DNA of 64,000 bases from Phorcus lineatus. Its lineage: Eukaryota > Mollusca > Gastropoda > Trochida > Trochidae. The stretch lies in contig OV121096.1 in NCBI GenBank assembly GCA_921293015.1, positions 23,509,729-23,573,728 on the forward strand. Reading direction: 5' to 3'. This document shows positions 23,901 to 32,954 of this stretch, piece after piece. The notes beneath the pieces are model-generated. The model was given only the letters and a program-made list of their open reading frames with translations. It ran no database searches and was not told the origin of the DNA. The number at the start of each line of letters is the position of its first letter. Within the stretch, counting starts at the first letter, position 1. Both the position numbers and the translations under genes were made by a program.

Positions 23901-26900
23901 CAAGCAGGGGGCGTGACTTGGTCTCTGACACGGGTGCTGTGATGTTATTGTAGAGGATTAATGAGAGCATATATTGGCAGTTCTGTGTGAAGGGGTGCCA
24001 TAGTTGAAGTTTGCCACAGAGAAGTACAGTTAGATTTGGGGAATAGATATTTGAACAATTTCAGTTTGGCAGATGCTGTGTTGAGAAAGATTTGCGCCTC
24101 CAGTATGTTTCTTGATAGCGTGTTACTATGCAGCGGGTACTACCACCCTTATAAGAAGATGAAAGTTGGTTAGTATTGGTTTGGTTTTATGTGGAATTAT
24201 TGTGAAATAGGGGAACAGTAAGTCTCATGGAATTCTTTGCCTTGATGCAGCAAAGGGTTCAGTCATCACCTGTTCTTTTCTTGGTTAGAGATCAGATTTT
24301 GATATCTTAGTTTCAGTTAGCCATGTAATTGATAGTGTTATTCTACTGCATGTACATTTTACTTAATTCTAGAGTTTGCAAATTGATAGAATTTTATTTC
24401 AAATGTGTCATTTCACGTGAGTGTTTTGATTTTATGAGTTTTGAACTAACCAGCTAGATAGATATTTTTTTATTTTAATGAAATGAATGAAATTTTTTTC
24501 GTTTATTTCTCACAAGAATGGTTTGTTTACGTACCAACTTGATTTTGATATTTCAGGCAACACGAGATTCATTGCTCACTCACTGTGTCACTGGCATGCT
24601 ACGTGTTGTAACTTGCTGTCTGTTGTCGTTAATGTTACAAGCTGTTTATATTCTAACTGATACAGGACAACGCATGGTTATAAACATGCAATATTTACCC
24701 AGTACTTTCTTTGCAATTCCCAAAGAAACAAAATGGGTTGTGAATATTTTGTAAATTAACCTAGACTAGTGTTTTAAAGAAAACTATTGCTATACAAAAT
24801 ATAATAACTGAAGAGTCTTAAAACATATTTTTTTATCATGGATCTTTAAGGTTGTATTTACTCATAATTTGCTTTGAACTTAAGCATTGTTTCCTCTCAG
24901 TATTCAAGATAGTCTTAGAAAAAATCTCATGATTGCTAATTATGATTTCAAGGATAAACTTCCAGGGATACCTAGAGACACCTTATCATACAGAAGTTCA
25001 TATCTGTAAAATCGCAAATCTTTCAATCTGAACAGTGGCATGTTCAAGAGTGTTAATTATGACCTTTACATGCAGCCTTAGCTTAACTAAGGAAGTGTCA
25101 GTGATACCTTGACAGTGTTTGTGGTTATGAACAGGCCTCAACTCTGTGCACAACATAACTCTAATGTATTATTTCTTGTAGGATGGGTGGACAACAGTCT
25201 ATACGACAGTGCACGTGAGAGTGGATGGGTGGATAATGACATGTACGCGCACACGATGACAGAGAGTATGGAGGTTCGTCACCCCTCTAGGTACGGACCA
25301 GTCTCGCCCGAGGATGTGGTGTGGGCTGACAATGACTTGTACGCTTCACAAGACCCACGGCAGTACGGCCATCGCAGATCTCAGGTGAGTCCCATCTTTG
25401 ACAAGAAATCTGTTACCTGCAATCTGCATTGCGGAAACTGGTATGATGATAAGGACAAGTTCTTATTGATAGACAACTTCTTTATTGAGTGAATGTTGGG
25501 CTAGCACCGTTACAAGAAATGAATGTGAATAAATCTTATGGTCAGCCAAAGATTAGAACAACTTCTTGACTTTAATATCTCATCAGAAATTAAGAATGTT
25601 CTAGTTAAGTTAACTTGTTTGAATGTAAATGTACAACAACTATACCTCAGTATTAATGTTTGAAATCTGTTGATAATATTAGTTGACAGTATTAAAAGTT
25701 CATGTATTATTTTCAGTCTCGAGGGAGCCAACAGAAGATGTCCGGCAACAGAGTACAAGCCCCTCTGGCTCAGCCCGAACCCATCGAAATTGCTGACTAC
25801 TGCACAGTCAAGGTACTTTACACTTTCTTCATTATTTTCCATGTGTTTAACCAATTCTGTCCTGTTAGGGATAAGTCATCTAACCCTTTCTCATGTAAGT
25901 GGTGTCAGTTCTGATATGAATTTATGTGATGGGTGCAAATTTGATTGTCTTTTAAAACTCTTAAACTTGATAGTTGATAATGAGTTTTCTCTTGTCCTTG
26001 CAGGATGCGGTGAGTCGGTTTGAGAATGTTGAGAACGACTATGGCACTGTCCAGGACGCCTTGCCCCGAGGCAAACTTCACAGGGTTAAGTCATCAGGCA
26101 AAAAGGAGAAAGGTATGTAGTTTTCATATCATCTAACAGATTCCATTGAAACTTATGAGTCCTCATCTGCTAAGTGCTAAGAAAGTAAGATTCATCGTTA
26201 ATATTTTCTTCCCTCATGCTTGCTGCTGTCATGAAATCCTGATAGCCTTGACCTAAGCCTCTGTCAATGTTGATCATACTAGTAATAGTGGTCTCGTTCT
26301 TCCCTTTCTTTTACCTAAATGTTGACAATGCCTGTATTAATGTCCAGGTTCAGATTCAGAAGACTCAGAGTTCAGTTCTCTGGAGCGAGAGCGAGGAGAG
26401 GAGCCTGTTAGCCGAGTGAACCGACGCCCAACCCCTTACAGGAAGAAGGGCAAGCAGCGATCTCAGGACGGAGCCGTACCCAAGTCTAAACCTGTACCTC
26501 TCTCCAGGGGAACTACCTTCGGGGGCAAATGTAAGTGCTTTTTCTCAAACCATTGCCCATATTTTCTTAGCGCTTAGAAAGTTAAGTCAATGTAAATTAT
26601 TAAACTAACTTCTAGCTAAGTGTCTCTTGAAACAAATTTCATACACAATTTTCCATGTCTCTCAAATGCTACTTCCTGCTAACATACTTGAATCCATCAC
26701 AAGAAATCTGGCGATTACCCTATCTGACTTTTGAATACAACTGAGTACCAAATATCCTGTCCGGCATGTCCTGAGGTTAATGTTTCTGCCAGCAGTCCGC
26801 AGCAACTCACCGTCAGAAGGAAGCGAGGGTACAGGAGACGAACTCCAGGGGAGGAGGAAGGAGAAGAAGCGCCGCTCGTTCCGCAGGCAGAAGGGTCTCA

Positions 26901-29900
26901 ACCAGAGTCCTGGCCGGGCTATCAGTCCTCCCATGTCAGACAGCGACCACATCATTGGCTCACCACCAGGTAGGGGCAAAGTTTTAGTGAAACTTGAAGG
27001 GACATTGAGGTCTTTAGGTTGTAACCTAGGGATAATGTTTCACTCACTATGGTCTCTTGTAGTTATTCAAATCTTGAAATTGGCTCTTAAGACAGTCCCA
27101 GTCACTATGTTCTGTCAATGGATTATGTTCTTTGCAACTTGAAAATTTTTATTTGTTGAAGTGAGATTTTTTTATAGCTTACAGTCAAAAAATGTGCTGC
27201 TGAAGATTCATTGGTCTATCTGTACCGATACACCTGGTCTTACCCAATCAAAAGGCTGCCTCATATTGATGTTGTTTCATTGAAACCATTTAAAATTCTC
27301 ACATTTCTTCACTTTCTATAATAAAAGGCACTTTGTCCACTTCAAAATTATTCATGAATTTTGTTTTCCCAGGTCGTCCTCACTTCGAGGAAGAGAATCC
27401 GTATGAGATAGTCCACACGTACTCCACACTCCCACACCACAAGGTGAGTTACCTACTTACTGCATGTAGGAAATTAACATTTTGGATCTACATTTGAATC
27501 ATCAAAGAAACTCTTTCAAGGGCAATAAGGATTATTATGAGATGAACAATCATATATTCACAAATCGTTATTGTAAGATTAAAATATTTTGGTTTGGCAC
27601 CCAATGTGAACCACTTGAAACCAGTGGAAATAAAATAGTACATATGATTTCTTGATAAGGGAATAACTATTTCTTCAGGATTTAAAATTTTGGTAGAAAG
27701 TCAGAAACCTATTGACAAATGTATGTAAATAATACGTCAGCTGTATATAAAAAAGATTTTGATTCGGTAGTTTCAGGGCGAGGAAACTGAGTATGACAAT
27801 CAGGGGAACCAGTTTCTGACAAAATTGAGGTCACGCACTCTTCGAGACCCGGAGAAACAACGGAAGAAAGAGGAGAAGAAACAAAGGGAAGATGAACGAA
27901 AGCGCCAAAAGGAAGAGGTGAGAACTGGGAATTGAACATTTGAAAAAGAATCCCCAAATAAGAGCAGACAATATTAACTACTCTGTTGTTACTGCCCCGC
28001 ATTATCTTATGAGTAAAACAATCCCGAAATTGAAGAATGTTGAAATTTGACACTGATTATAGGATAAAGTGTTGTAGAGAAATAAGCTTTTATACCCTGA
28101 TAGTGTTACAGGATGTTGTTTTATACTGACATGGTTTTACACTTGGTTAGGGTGTGTTATATTGAGGATATTGTCCCACTGAAGTAATGAAGGATGTATT
28201 TCACTGAGGTATCTCAGAATGAGGATGTGATCAGGAAGTGTTATAGTGAGGAGGTCTTGTACTCAAGAAGTGTTATAGTGAGGAGGTCTTATACTCAAGA
28301 AGTGTTATAGTGAGGTGGTCTTTCACTTAAGAAGTGTTATAGTGAGGAGGTCTTGTACTGAGGAAGTGTTATAGTGAGGAGGTCTTATACTCAGGAAGTG
28401 CTTAGTGAGGAGGTCTTGTACTGAGGAAGTGTTATAATGAGGATGGCTTTTGTTGAGTGATTTATAGTGAGGATGTGGTCACCAAGGTGTATATAGGGAG
28501 GATGTCTTATACAGAGGAAGTCTCATAATGATGATGTCTTATAGTGAGGTAGTGTTGAACCCAAGTAGTGGGAGTTAAGTAGTGTTATAACGAAGTAGGA
28601 AGGACTACTAATCAATACAGCCTAGTGTTGTTGTGGTTGCCAGAGGCGACCAGGCCTTGAAAGTCTTCATTGAATCAACAGGTCTTGCTTTGTGCTATAA
28701 ACACCCATGGCATTCATAGAAGCACGCAAGTTTGTTCAGTTGTCGTATACGATAAGATTGTTATAAGTGACAGATCATGACATAATCAGCTTAAAATGTA
28801 ATAGTGAAGATGAAGATTGTGGTTAAAGGCTTATCGGGTTGCACAAGTTTGAGTAATTTAGTCATGAATCAACAGTGTATGATGCTCTTGACATTGGGAA
28901 GCCGGAAATGATTTGATCTCAATGAGACATAATAGTTTGTTATGGGCTGTTCTGCTTCTGTGTGTAACTGTGTTGGTACCACCAGCTATGTCAGACTCCC
29001 TGAGGAGGAAAACAATGTGGATAATGATGAGACCACTGGGGAAGAGGAAAAGGTAGTTTTAAGTGACAACTTTATAAGTGTTCGGATTTGTAAAGTAGAC
29101 TTCTGGACGTAAAAAGATTGATTTAAAACAAAAACTTTTTTGAGGGTCTATTTCAAGATGATGTTGCTTGTACATTTTTGGTCGATATTTGTTAGTAATT
29201 TTCTTATTGTATTTATCATGTATATCTATACTTGTTGAATTTCATGCTCGTACCACAGGGCGATTAAGATCTCATTTCTTTAATTTGGCACTAGGTACTA
29301 GTGGCTTGAGACAATAAGATGTTCATGAAATACAAAGAGCTACATTGAACAAGAACTAATGAAAGAGTCAGAATTTCAGGACACTTAGCAAGCATTGGGA
29401 GTTGTGATTCCTATTAAAAGGCCACTGAGAATAGCAAAGCTCTCTATCTGCCAAGTAGGCTCTGTTCTAACAAGGTGTTCTCTGTCTGCAGGAGAAGCGT
29501 CTGAAAGAGGAACAGAGAAAGATGAAGAAGAACCCCAGCAAGAGTTCAGGACCCTCACAGAGCGGCTGCTGTCTCGAAGACTTCCCCACCTCTGCCGACA
29601 ATCCCCTCATACCCCTCTTTGTCGAGAAGTGCGTCACTTATATAGAACAGGAAGGTATGTATCATATAGTAGTCATTAAAATAGGCTGAAATTATGTGGA
29701 TATGATCATTTTAGTGCTTTAATCCCTATTTATCTGTGTTTATCTAAACAAAAATTTGCTTTGTGGGACTTCTGCCTGCAAATTAACCACCAATTCTGTT
29801 TAGGTGATAATTTATCAATGGACATAAATATTCCGAATCATTTTGTTAATTAAAGCAATAATGAATTTCTAGGCCTTTCCTCACCAAAAATAATAGCAGT

Positions 29901-32306
29901 CACAAAACCATCTAAATATTTTACCTTACCTCATCTATTGTCAAAAAACCCAAATTTCTTTGATTGTACAATGAACTTTTGATGTTCTCTCCCTGGCAGG
30001 TTTGCATGCTGAGGGCATCTACAGGATACCAGGAAACAAGGGGCAGGTGGATCTACTCTCATCTAAATTCAATGAAGGTGAGAAACTTTCTTTTCATTGA
30101 CTTATTCCTCTAGGCCCTAGATTCTGTGGTAGGTCTGTGCAGATATTGGTGTGTTTTGAATCAAGAACAATGGGTTCTTAATTGACCACCAACTCTTTTC
30201 AAGAGAACTCTTTTCAACAAAAGCCAGATTTTCTTTATTACACTTTCTACATGTTTATGGTATGTAATATATATAATTATATTGATTTAGTAATACATTT
30301 TTACAAGTATTTTTTTTAATTGATATTGTTGCAGAACATTGGACCTGTTGATAAACATAAAAATTATTGATACATTGATTCAGTCTGATCCAAAAGAATA
30401 ACTCAAAACAATTCCTTTCAGATATCAACACCGACATTCATCAACTAGATATTCAGGTTAACGCAGTTGCCACCGTCATGAAACAGTTCTTCATCGACCT
30501 CACCGAGCCTCTCATCCCTGTACCCCTCTACGATGAGCTCATTCTAGCAGCAGGTGTGTTTCTCATGCTTCTTGTTCCAAAAGTTCTTATTCATAACTTA
30601 ATATTTCCATATCGGCAGCTTTAATATCATAATGTGATTGCAAGAGACCTTATCTTGACGTTTGATGCAGACTTTTAGCATCAGTTTCATGAAGACTATA
30701 ATTGATAACTCAATCGGTAATTCGATGAAGAAATAGTTCAATGGATGTACTTTTTCTTAATTCTGTGTTGGGGACTTTTCAACATAGATTTTGATGTCGT
30801 CAAGGTCTTATCAATTCACAAGTCAAGTGGTTAAATTCATCCATGTAGTCAACAACAACTTTCAATAAGATTGCTTCAGGGTCTTAGATTAATGTTTTCT
30901 CTGCATTTAGATGAAAGGAAGACGAAAGGTAAACTCTTGAGAAAAGCTTGAAATCTTCTCTTTATTTATGTTTAAGTATTTGCAGCACTACTAATCTTGG
31001 CTGTAGGATACATTTCCGACTGAAGTACAAAAACTAGATTGGCTTGTAACTTTGGTCTAGTGGGCCGGTAATCACACGGCTTTGGTCTTACCGCGGCTTA
31101 CATTCTACTAATCTAGGTTTCACTTTACATTCTAAATCTGGGTTTGTTTTGGTGTGTCTACTCTATTTTTTTTTATTTGTAAAGATTTTCACTTAAGGGT
31201 TATTAAATATATAGTTTTATTCATTTTACTTTTAAAAAAATGTAAATTTGATTTCATTTAGTTTAGATTTGTATATTTCAATGAAAGAGCTTGCAGATCG
31301 TGTCATGTCATGCGTGAAGGCATGGAGTGACAAACTTGCACAGATGCAGTAGTTTTTAATTTCTATGTATGGAAATTCTATTTTGAGGACACCTTCTGTT
31401 TTAGTTTAGGGACTAAATTCTGTTTTGTATTTTTATAAAATGAACAAGAAAATAATAACAGAAATAGCATAGTTGATGTGAGCAGTGAGCAGAAGATATA
31501 ATCTTTATGATAACTGTAGTTTTCTTGATAAATTGTAAATAGTATACCTTTTAACCCTACTTATCAAACTAAATGAACTTGCAGTTACAATTTCACAATC
31601 AAAGTTACACACTGTACTTGTTTGTGCTAAGTTGTTGTTACAAAATTTTGCTGTCCTCCAATACAATGTAGCTGGTAACAATGTCGGTTTCTGTATTGTG
31701 TATGTCTTCTCTGTTGCAGGAGTGCGAGACAAGAGCAGTCGACTGCTGGCGTTACGGGGAGTTTTCAAGAAGTTACCCGACCAGAAATACAAACAGAACT
31801 TCGAAGTGCTCAAATATCTCATCACTCATCTTCATAGGTATGGACAATCTTACAGAAAAATTCCCTACTCCTTGGTTTCAGCTTCATTAATATCCGCAAA
31901 GGATCTGAAAAATGATTTTTCTTACCTACAGACTTATTCTTACTTACAAATATTTGAATAGAAGTCAAGATCAATGATATTAAGAGGGCACTGCTTAACA
32001 TCAAGATTGTCCATTATGAATGTAATCAACTTTTGGCTGACCTGTGTTGAAGACTACTTGAAATTGTCTCTACAGAAGCATAAAAGCACATACTTAAGTT
32101 CCTCTCCTATTTGCAGAGTCTCTGAACACAGCGAGCACAACAGTATGGACAGCTCCAACCTAGCCCGGTGCTGGTGGCCCACCCTGATGCGTGTGGAGAT
32201 CACTTCTTACGAGCAGATGGGGCAGTACTCCGTCTACCTCGTGCACATCATGCAGACACTCATCGAGCAGTACAGCTTCTTCTTCCACGGCGGCGACGAG
32301 GTCTGA
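2681..32306 (+). CDS. ARHGAP35: p190-type Rho GTPase-activating protein (ARHGAP35/ARHGAP5 family), complete gene
   Basis: The product should inactivate Rho GTPases near membranes and adhesions. Coding exons: 2681-3083, 5259-5931, 8312-8533, 9017-9310, 9697-9849, 10223-10334, 10766-10889, 11800-11998, 12473-12634, 13901-14158, 14655-14836, 17968-18157, 18607-18809, 20049-20216, 21036-21122, 25182-25384, 25717-25812, 26004-26112, 26348-26530, 26793-26969, 27373-27443, 27777-27917, 29492-29654, 30000-30077, 30422-30553, 31720-31837, 32117-32306. All junctions are GT-AG and keep frame: 5091 nt, 1696 residues, against about 1500 in vertebrates. Domain order: GTPase (about 10-245), FF domains (about 255-545), two pseudo-GTPase domains (about 595-930), linker, RhoGAP (about 1500-1690). 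The start is the ATG at 2681, which gives the family's usual N-terminus just before the GTPase fold. Vertebrate p190 genes keep most of this in one huge exon. The extra length lies in the linker. The family call is near certain; ARHGAP35 versus ARHGAP5 is not resolvable in an invertebrate. Confidence 0.93.
6946..7865. mobile_element. Decayed copy of the 17165-17915 element family
   Basis: GTCTGGATTCTTATTAACGC (about 6963), TTTTCAAGGTCACAACGGCA (about 7058) and GGGACATTGTCATGATAGTG (about 7832), followed by ACAAACACTTGTT, match the unit and the right end of the intron 11 element in the same order and orientation. The region between includes another repeat (7565-7750). Confidence 0.6.
7565..7750. 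repeat. Dispersed repeat, copy A
   Basis: The block around GGGGAATGGCCCATT, AGAAAATGGCTGAAAGCCCT and GCCCATTGTCAAAGG reappears inverted at 38650-38830 inside the SKP1 gene. Only these two copies were noticed. Confidence 0.65.
8312..9849 (+). CDS. ARHGAP35: RhoGAP exons 3-5: FF domains 2-4
   Basis: Exons 8312-8533, 9017-9310 and 9697-9849 encode about residues 359-581. They align by eye with the FF region of p190 proteins: [13 protein letters not shown] matches the ERIPFDLMDTVPAE block of the vertebrate protein, and the [13 protein letters not shown] and [14 protein letters not shown] blocks match FF3 and FF4. FF domains of p190 bind phospho-regulated partners such as the transcription factor TFII-I (family knowledge). 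The acceptor of the first of these exons is a CAGAAG tandem site that could add or drop one residue. Confidence 0.9.
9388..9675. repeat. Tandem duplication of about 140 bp in a RhoGAP intron
   Basis: Two adjacent copies start near 9388 and 9528. They share AACTTTGTCTTGCTATAT, GCATGTGTGAGGATTAC (ACATG in copy 2), GAGCTAATGCTT and TTGAGCCCAGTTTCTAT, and both end with CCTAGACTTGA. The second copy ends about 20 bp before the acceptor of exon 9697-9849, so the duplicated unit includes sequence next to the splice region. Confidence 0.85.
10223..14836 (+). CDS. ARHGAP35: RhoGAP exons 6-11: two pseudo-GTPase domains
   Basis: Exons 10223-10334, 10766-10889, 11800-11998, 12473-12634, 13901-14158 and 14655-14836 encode about residues 582-927. 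The first pseudo-GTPase starts at [14 protein letters not shown], where the P-loop lysine and serine are replaced, as in vertebrate p190 pG1, and continues through RPIDGDV and [12 protein letters not shown]. The second begins at [14 protein letters not shown] and contains [15 protein letters not shown], which is nearly identical across the family. These domains are thought to be nucleotide-free scaffolds that modulate GAP activity. Confidence 0.9.
12665..12730. repeat. Double hairpin with hammerhead-like core, just after exon 12473-12634
   Basis: CTGATGA (12672-12678) is followed by a perfect 7 bp stem, GGGGGTC AAAC GACCCCC (12680-12697), then GAAAC, then a second stem AAAAGTTT GG AAACTTTT (12711-12728). 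The layout CTGATGA, hairpin, GAAA resembles the conserved core of hammerhead ribozymes found in Penelope-like retroelements, but one extra A separates CTGATGA from the stem. It probably belongs to a dispersed repeat. It starts about 30 bp from the 5' splice site at 12635. Confidence 0.6.
13010..13650. mobile_element. Probable dispersed repeat or MITE in RhoGAP intron 9
   Basis: From the CCTCAGCTAGTAAAGCC block near 13010 to the GTGCTCTCAGAGCACTCTTG block near 13625 the sequence has the feel of an interspersed element: a GTCTGTCGTCCTGAAAACG segment, three GAGTTATGGCCCTT/GGTTATGGCCTTTG blocks spaced about 170 bp, each preceded by a GAAACATGGAACATGC-like or GAAATGTAGAACATGC block, and a short hairpin (CTCTCAGAGCACTCTTG region) near the right end. 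No coding capacity is visible. The class is not identifiable by eye. Confidence 0.5.
15425..15433 (+). CDS. ARHGAP35: Candidate 9-nt microexon of the RhoGAP gene
   Basis: Nine bases (GCACAGGAA) lie between the longest pyrimidine tract in the gene (about 15388-15423, ending CCACAG) and a full-consensus donor GTGAGT at 15434. Its phase (enters and leaves in phase 1) fits the junction between exons 14655-14836 and 17968-18157 exactly, adding Ser-Thr-Gly after the second pseudo-GTPase domain. It is absent from the 1696-residue base model. The splice signals are strong. Being so short, it cannot be supported by coding content. Confidence 0.6.
16660..16750. repeat. Imperfect inverted repeat (fold-back) in intron
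   Basis: GGGGCCTATTTTCACAAAGC followed by TTCCTTAA on the left pairs with the reverse complement of TAAGGAAGCTCTGTGCAAGT followed by GGGCCC on the right, enclosing a short centre near 16700-16715. The arms are about 30 bases. The sequence looks like a short hairpin MITE. No coding potential. Confidence 0.6.
17165..17915. mobile_element. Interspersed element with internal about 145 bp tandem units
   Basis: The left end carries an inverted pair GTCCCCC...GGGGGAC (17169-17196). The interior repeats a unit roughly four times: CCGGATTCTTGTTAACGCG, ACTCATGAAGCTTAGCACCT, TCATATTTGGTGACAGC, GGAAGACTCAGA, CCAGTCGAC, TTTTCAAGGTCACCACGACA. The right end is a GCGGGGGACATTGCCATG / TTAGTGGCAAACACTTG block. 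A decayed copy of both ends lies at about 6946-7860. There is no open reading frame, so it is non-autonomous. The element ends about 50 bp upstream of the acceptor of exon 17968-18157. Confidence 0.75.
17968..27443 (+). CDS. ARHGAP35: RhoGAP exons 12-21: tyrosine- and serine-rich linker
   Basis: Ten exons encode about residues 928-1423. The segment opens with [13 protein letters not shown], matching the EIFHPFFKDVVEKK block after pG2 in vertebrates. It then becomes low-complexity and signalling-like: [10 protein letters not shown] (Y about 1000, a pYxxP site), EDIYAEV (Y about 1032), three W-x-D-N-x-x-Y motifs (Y about 1151, 1165, 1197), ENDYGTV and [14 protein letters not shown], the last two matching the vertebrate ENIYSVP and DSEMDTSSLERGR region where the p120RasGAP-binding tyrosine lies. 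Several exons are symmetric, so they could be skipped without frame loss. Acceptors at 17968 and 26793 are CAGCAG tandem sites. Confidence 0.85.
18607..18809 (+). CDS. ARHGAP35: RhoGAP linker exon whose 3' end overlaps a repeat
   Basis: This exon encodes about residues 991-1058, with YDQP, EDIYAEV and a C-terminal [14 protein letters not shown] piece. The DNA of that last piece (TAGTCAGGCCTAGCTAC and onward, about 18766-18810) recurs in the following intron near 18900 and 19006 together with GAGTTATGCCC-like blocks, so the exon end and its donor GTAAGT lie in a small tandem repeat. In-frame use is supported by phase agreement with the next exon at 20049. Confidence 0.8.
18766..19080. repeat. 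Three imperfect tandem copies, unit about 115 bp, spanning an exon-intron border
   Basis: Copies start near 18766 (TAGTCAGGCCTAGCTACGTC), 18899 (GAGGTCTAGCCATGTCAAGA) and 19006 (TAGTCAGGCCTAGCTACAAC). The first two are followed by a CATAAATGTTCC/TACATGCTGGTAAGTTCC-like segment and ...GTTATGCCC blocks. The first copy contains the last 44 coding bases of exon 18607-18809 and its 5' splice site. Confidence 0.65.
21036..21122 (+). CDS. ARHGAP35: Candidate 87-nt cassette exon of the RhoGAP gene
   Basis: A pyrimidine-rich tract (about 20957-21030) precedes CTGAAAG, and an open 29-codon segment ends at the donor GTGAAG (21123). It enters and leaves in phase 1 and encodes [18 protein letters not shown] followed by a small Ala run and GSSSEE, that is a basic patch and an acidic serine patch. 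It is symmetric, so inclusion is optional. The reading frame continues past the donor to a TGA at 21200-21202, so read-through would give an alternative C-terminus. I include it in the 1696-residue model with moderate confidence. Confidence 0.55.
21123..25181. other. Large RhoGAP intron, no convincing gene inside
   Basis: A 4 kb AT-rich intron. A minus-strand 75-codon frame (23021-23248) has fairly balanced composition but no recognisable domain, and a plus-strand 78-codon frame (24518-24754) starts just before an acceptor-like TTTCAG. Neither can be supported as a gene or exon. Confidence 0.5.
25182..25384 (+). CDS. ARHGAP35: RhoGAP linker exon with three W-x-D-N-x-x-Y motifs
   Basis: About residues 1144-1211. 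[14 protein letters not shown] and [15 protein letters not shown] are consecutive repeats of 14 and 15 residues, and [12 protein letters not shown] follows 32 residues after the second tryptophan. Each copy puts an acidic/Asn pair three residues before a tyrosine, a context favourable for tyrosine kinases, so they may be docking sites for SH2 or PTB proteins (inference). The acceptor is TTGTAG|GA and the donor GTGAGT. Vertebrate p190 proteins show no obvious copy of this triplet. Confidence 0.85.
27777..32306 (+). CDS. ARHGAP35: RhoGAP exons 22-27: charged helix and catalytic RhoGAP domain
   Basis: Exons 27777-27917, 29492-29654, 30000-30077, 30422-30553, 31720-31837 and 32117-32306 encode about residues 1424-1696. 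A Lys/Glu/Arg-rich helix (about 1450-1485) leads into the RhoGAP domain. [15 protein letters not shown] is helix [10 protein letters not shown] carries the catalytic arginine finger (about R1533). [18 protein letters not shown] and [20 protein letters not shown] are family blocks. [13 protein letters not shown] contains the conserved Asn and Pro near the active site. All key GAP residues are present, so the enzyme should be active. The protein ends right after the domain with GGDEV, lacking the proline-rich vertebrate tail. Confidence 0.93.
28090..28590. repeat. Intronic minisatellite, unit about 32 bp
   Basis: Units of 32 bp built on GTGTTATAGTGAGGAGGTCT plus a TTRTACTCAAGAA tail are best preserved at 28238, 28270 and 28302 and continue with decay to about 28590; more diverged units extend back to about 28090. 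The array lies between exons 27777-27917 and 29492-29654. Confidence 0.85.
30911..30928 (+). CDS. ARHGAP35: Candidate 18-nt microexon in the RhoGAP domain
   Basis: ATGAAAGGAAGACGAAAG lies between TTTTCTCTGCATTTAG (30895-30910) and the donor GTAAAC (30929). Entering and leaving in phase 1, it fits the junction of exons 30422-30553 and 31720-31837 and adds Asp-Glu-Arg-Lys-Thr-Lys before [11 protein letters not shown]. Without it the two flanking exons align with vertebrate p190 with no gap, so it is an optional insertion in an inter-helix loop of the catalytic domain. The donor is weaker than consensus at position +5. Confidence 0.5.
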
Positions 32307-32954
32307 CCTGACTTGGGTGTATTTGGACTCTCATCACACCAAGTTGCGTCGGTCAGGCATTGGACAGCTGTGTCATCCTCACTGGTGTCTCACTGCATTG
32401 CAGTCAGATGTTGTGTCAACTGTGGACATGGGTGTGACAGATTTGCCTCTGGACTCATCTCACTGACATCCGGAGTCGGAGGGCAGACATCGGACAACAG
32501 TCATCATCGAGACATTAGTGATCAGATGAATGTTGACGTTGGTCATCAGTATCGTCCAGCTCCCCCCACATTGAAAAGTGCAAAGCATAATACACAGAAA
32601 AACACTGTTTGTGTTCATATTTTGTGTCTGTCGGACACTTGTGTAGAAGTGTTATATATTCTGCTACAATTTACGCATAACAAAGTGCTGACATCGTGTA
32701 CAGCCAGCTAGCTCTGGTTGGTGTTTTGATATTGCCTTAACTCAACTGTTTATTGGTCGTTGGTTAGTCAAGCGGCTGGTCTGTCTGTCCGTCAGTCAGT
32801 TGGTCTGTCGGCCAGTAAGGAGACCCGAGACTGTAGGGCTGGTCTTGTTCTAGCAGGTTGTTGCTAAGTGTTGTTAACGCTTGTTACTTTTATACTCTTC
32901 TTCTTTGTGGCTGCCACTGATTGACCAAAGGGCCACAAATAGCTTACAGTATCA

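Noticed and set aside
24518-24754. Possible alternative terminal exon after TTTCAG at about 24557
   Set aside because: A phase-compatible frame runs to a stop, but its peptide shows no conservation that I can recognise and there is no polyadenylation signal in a good place.
28090-28590. CRISPR-like regular repeat
   Set aside because: Units are directly adjacent with no unique spacers and lie in a eukaryotic intron; a minisatellite explains it.
32313-32711. Frame of 132 codons after the RhoGAP stop
   Set aside because: It lies in the 3' UTR, has no domain, and overlaps a second similar-length frame; best explained by the GC-richer local sequence.
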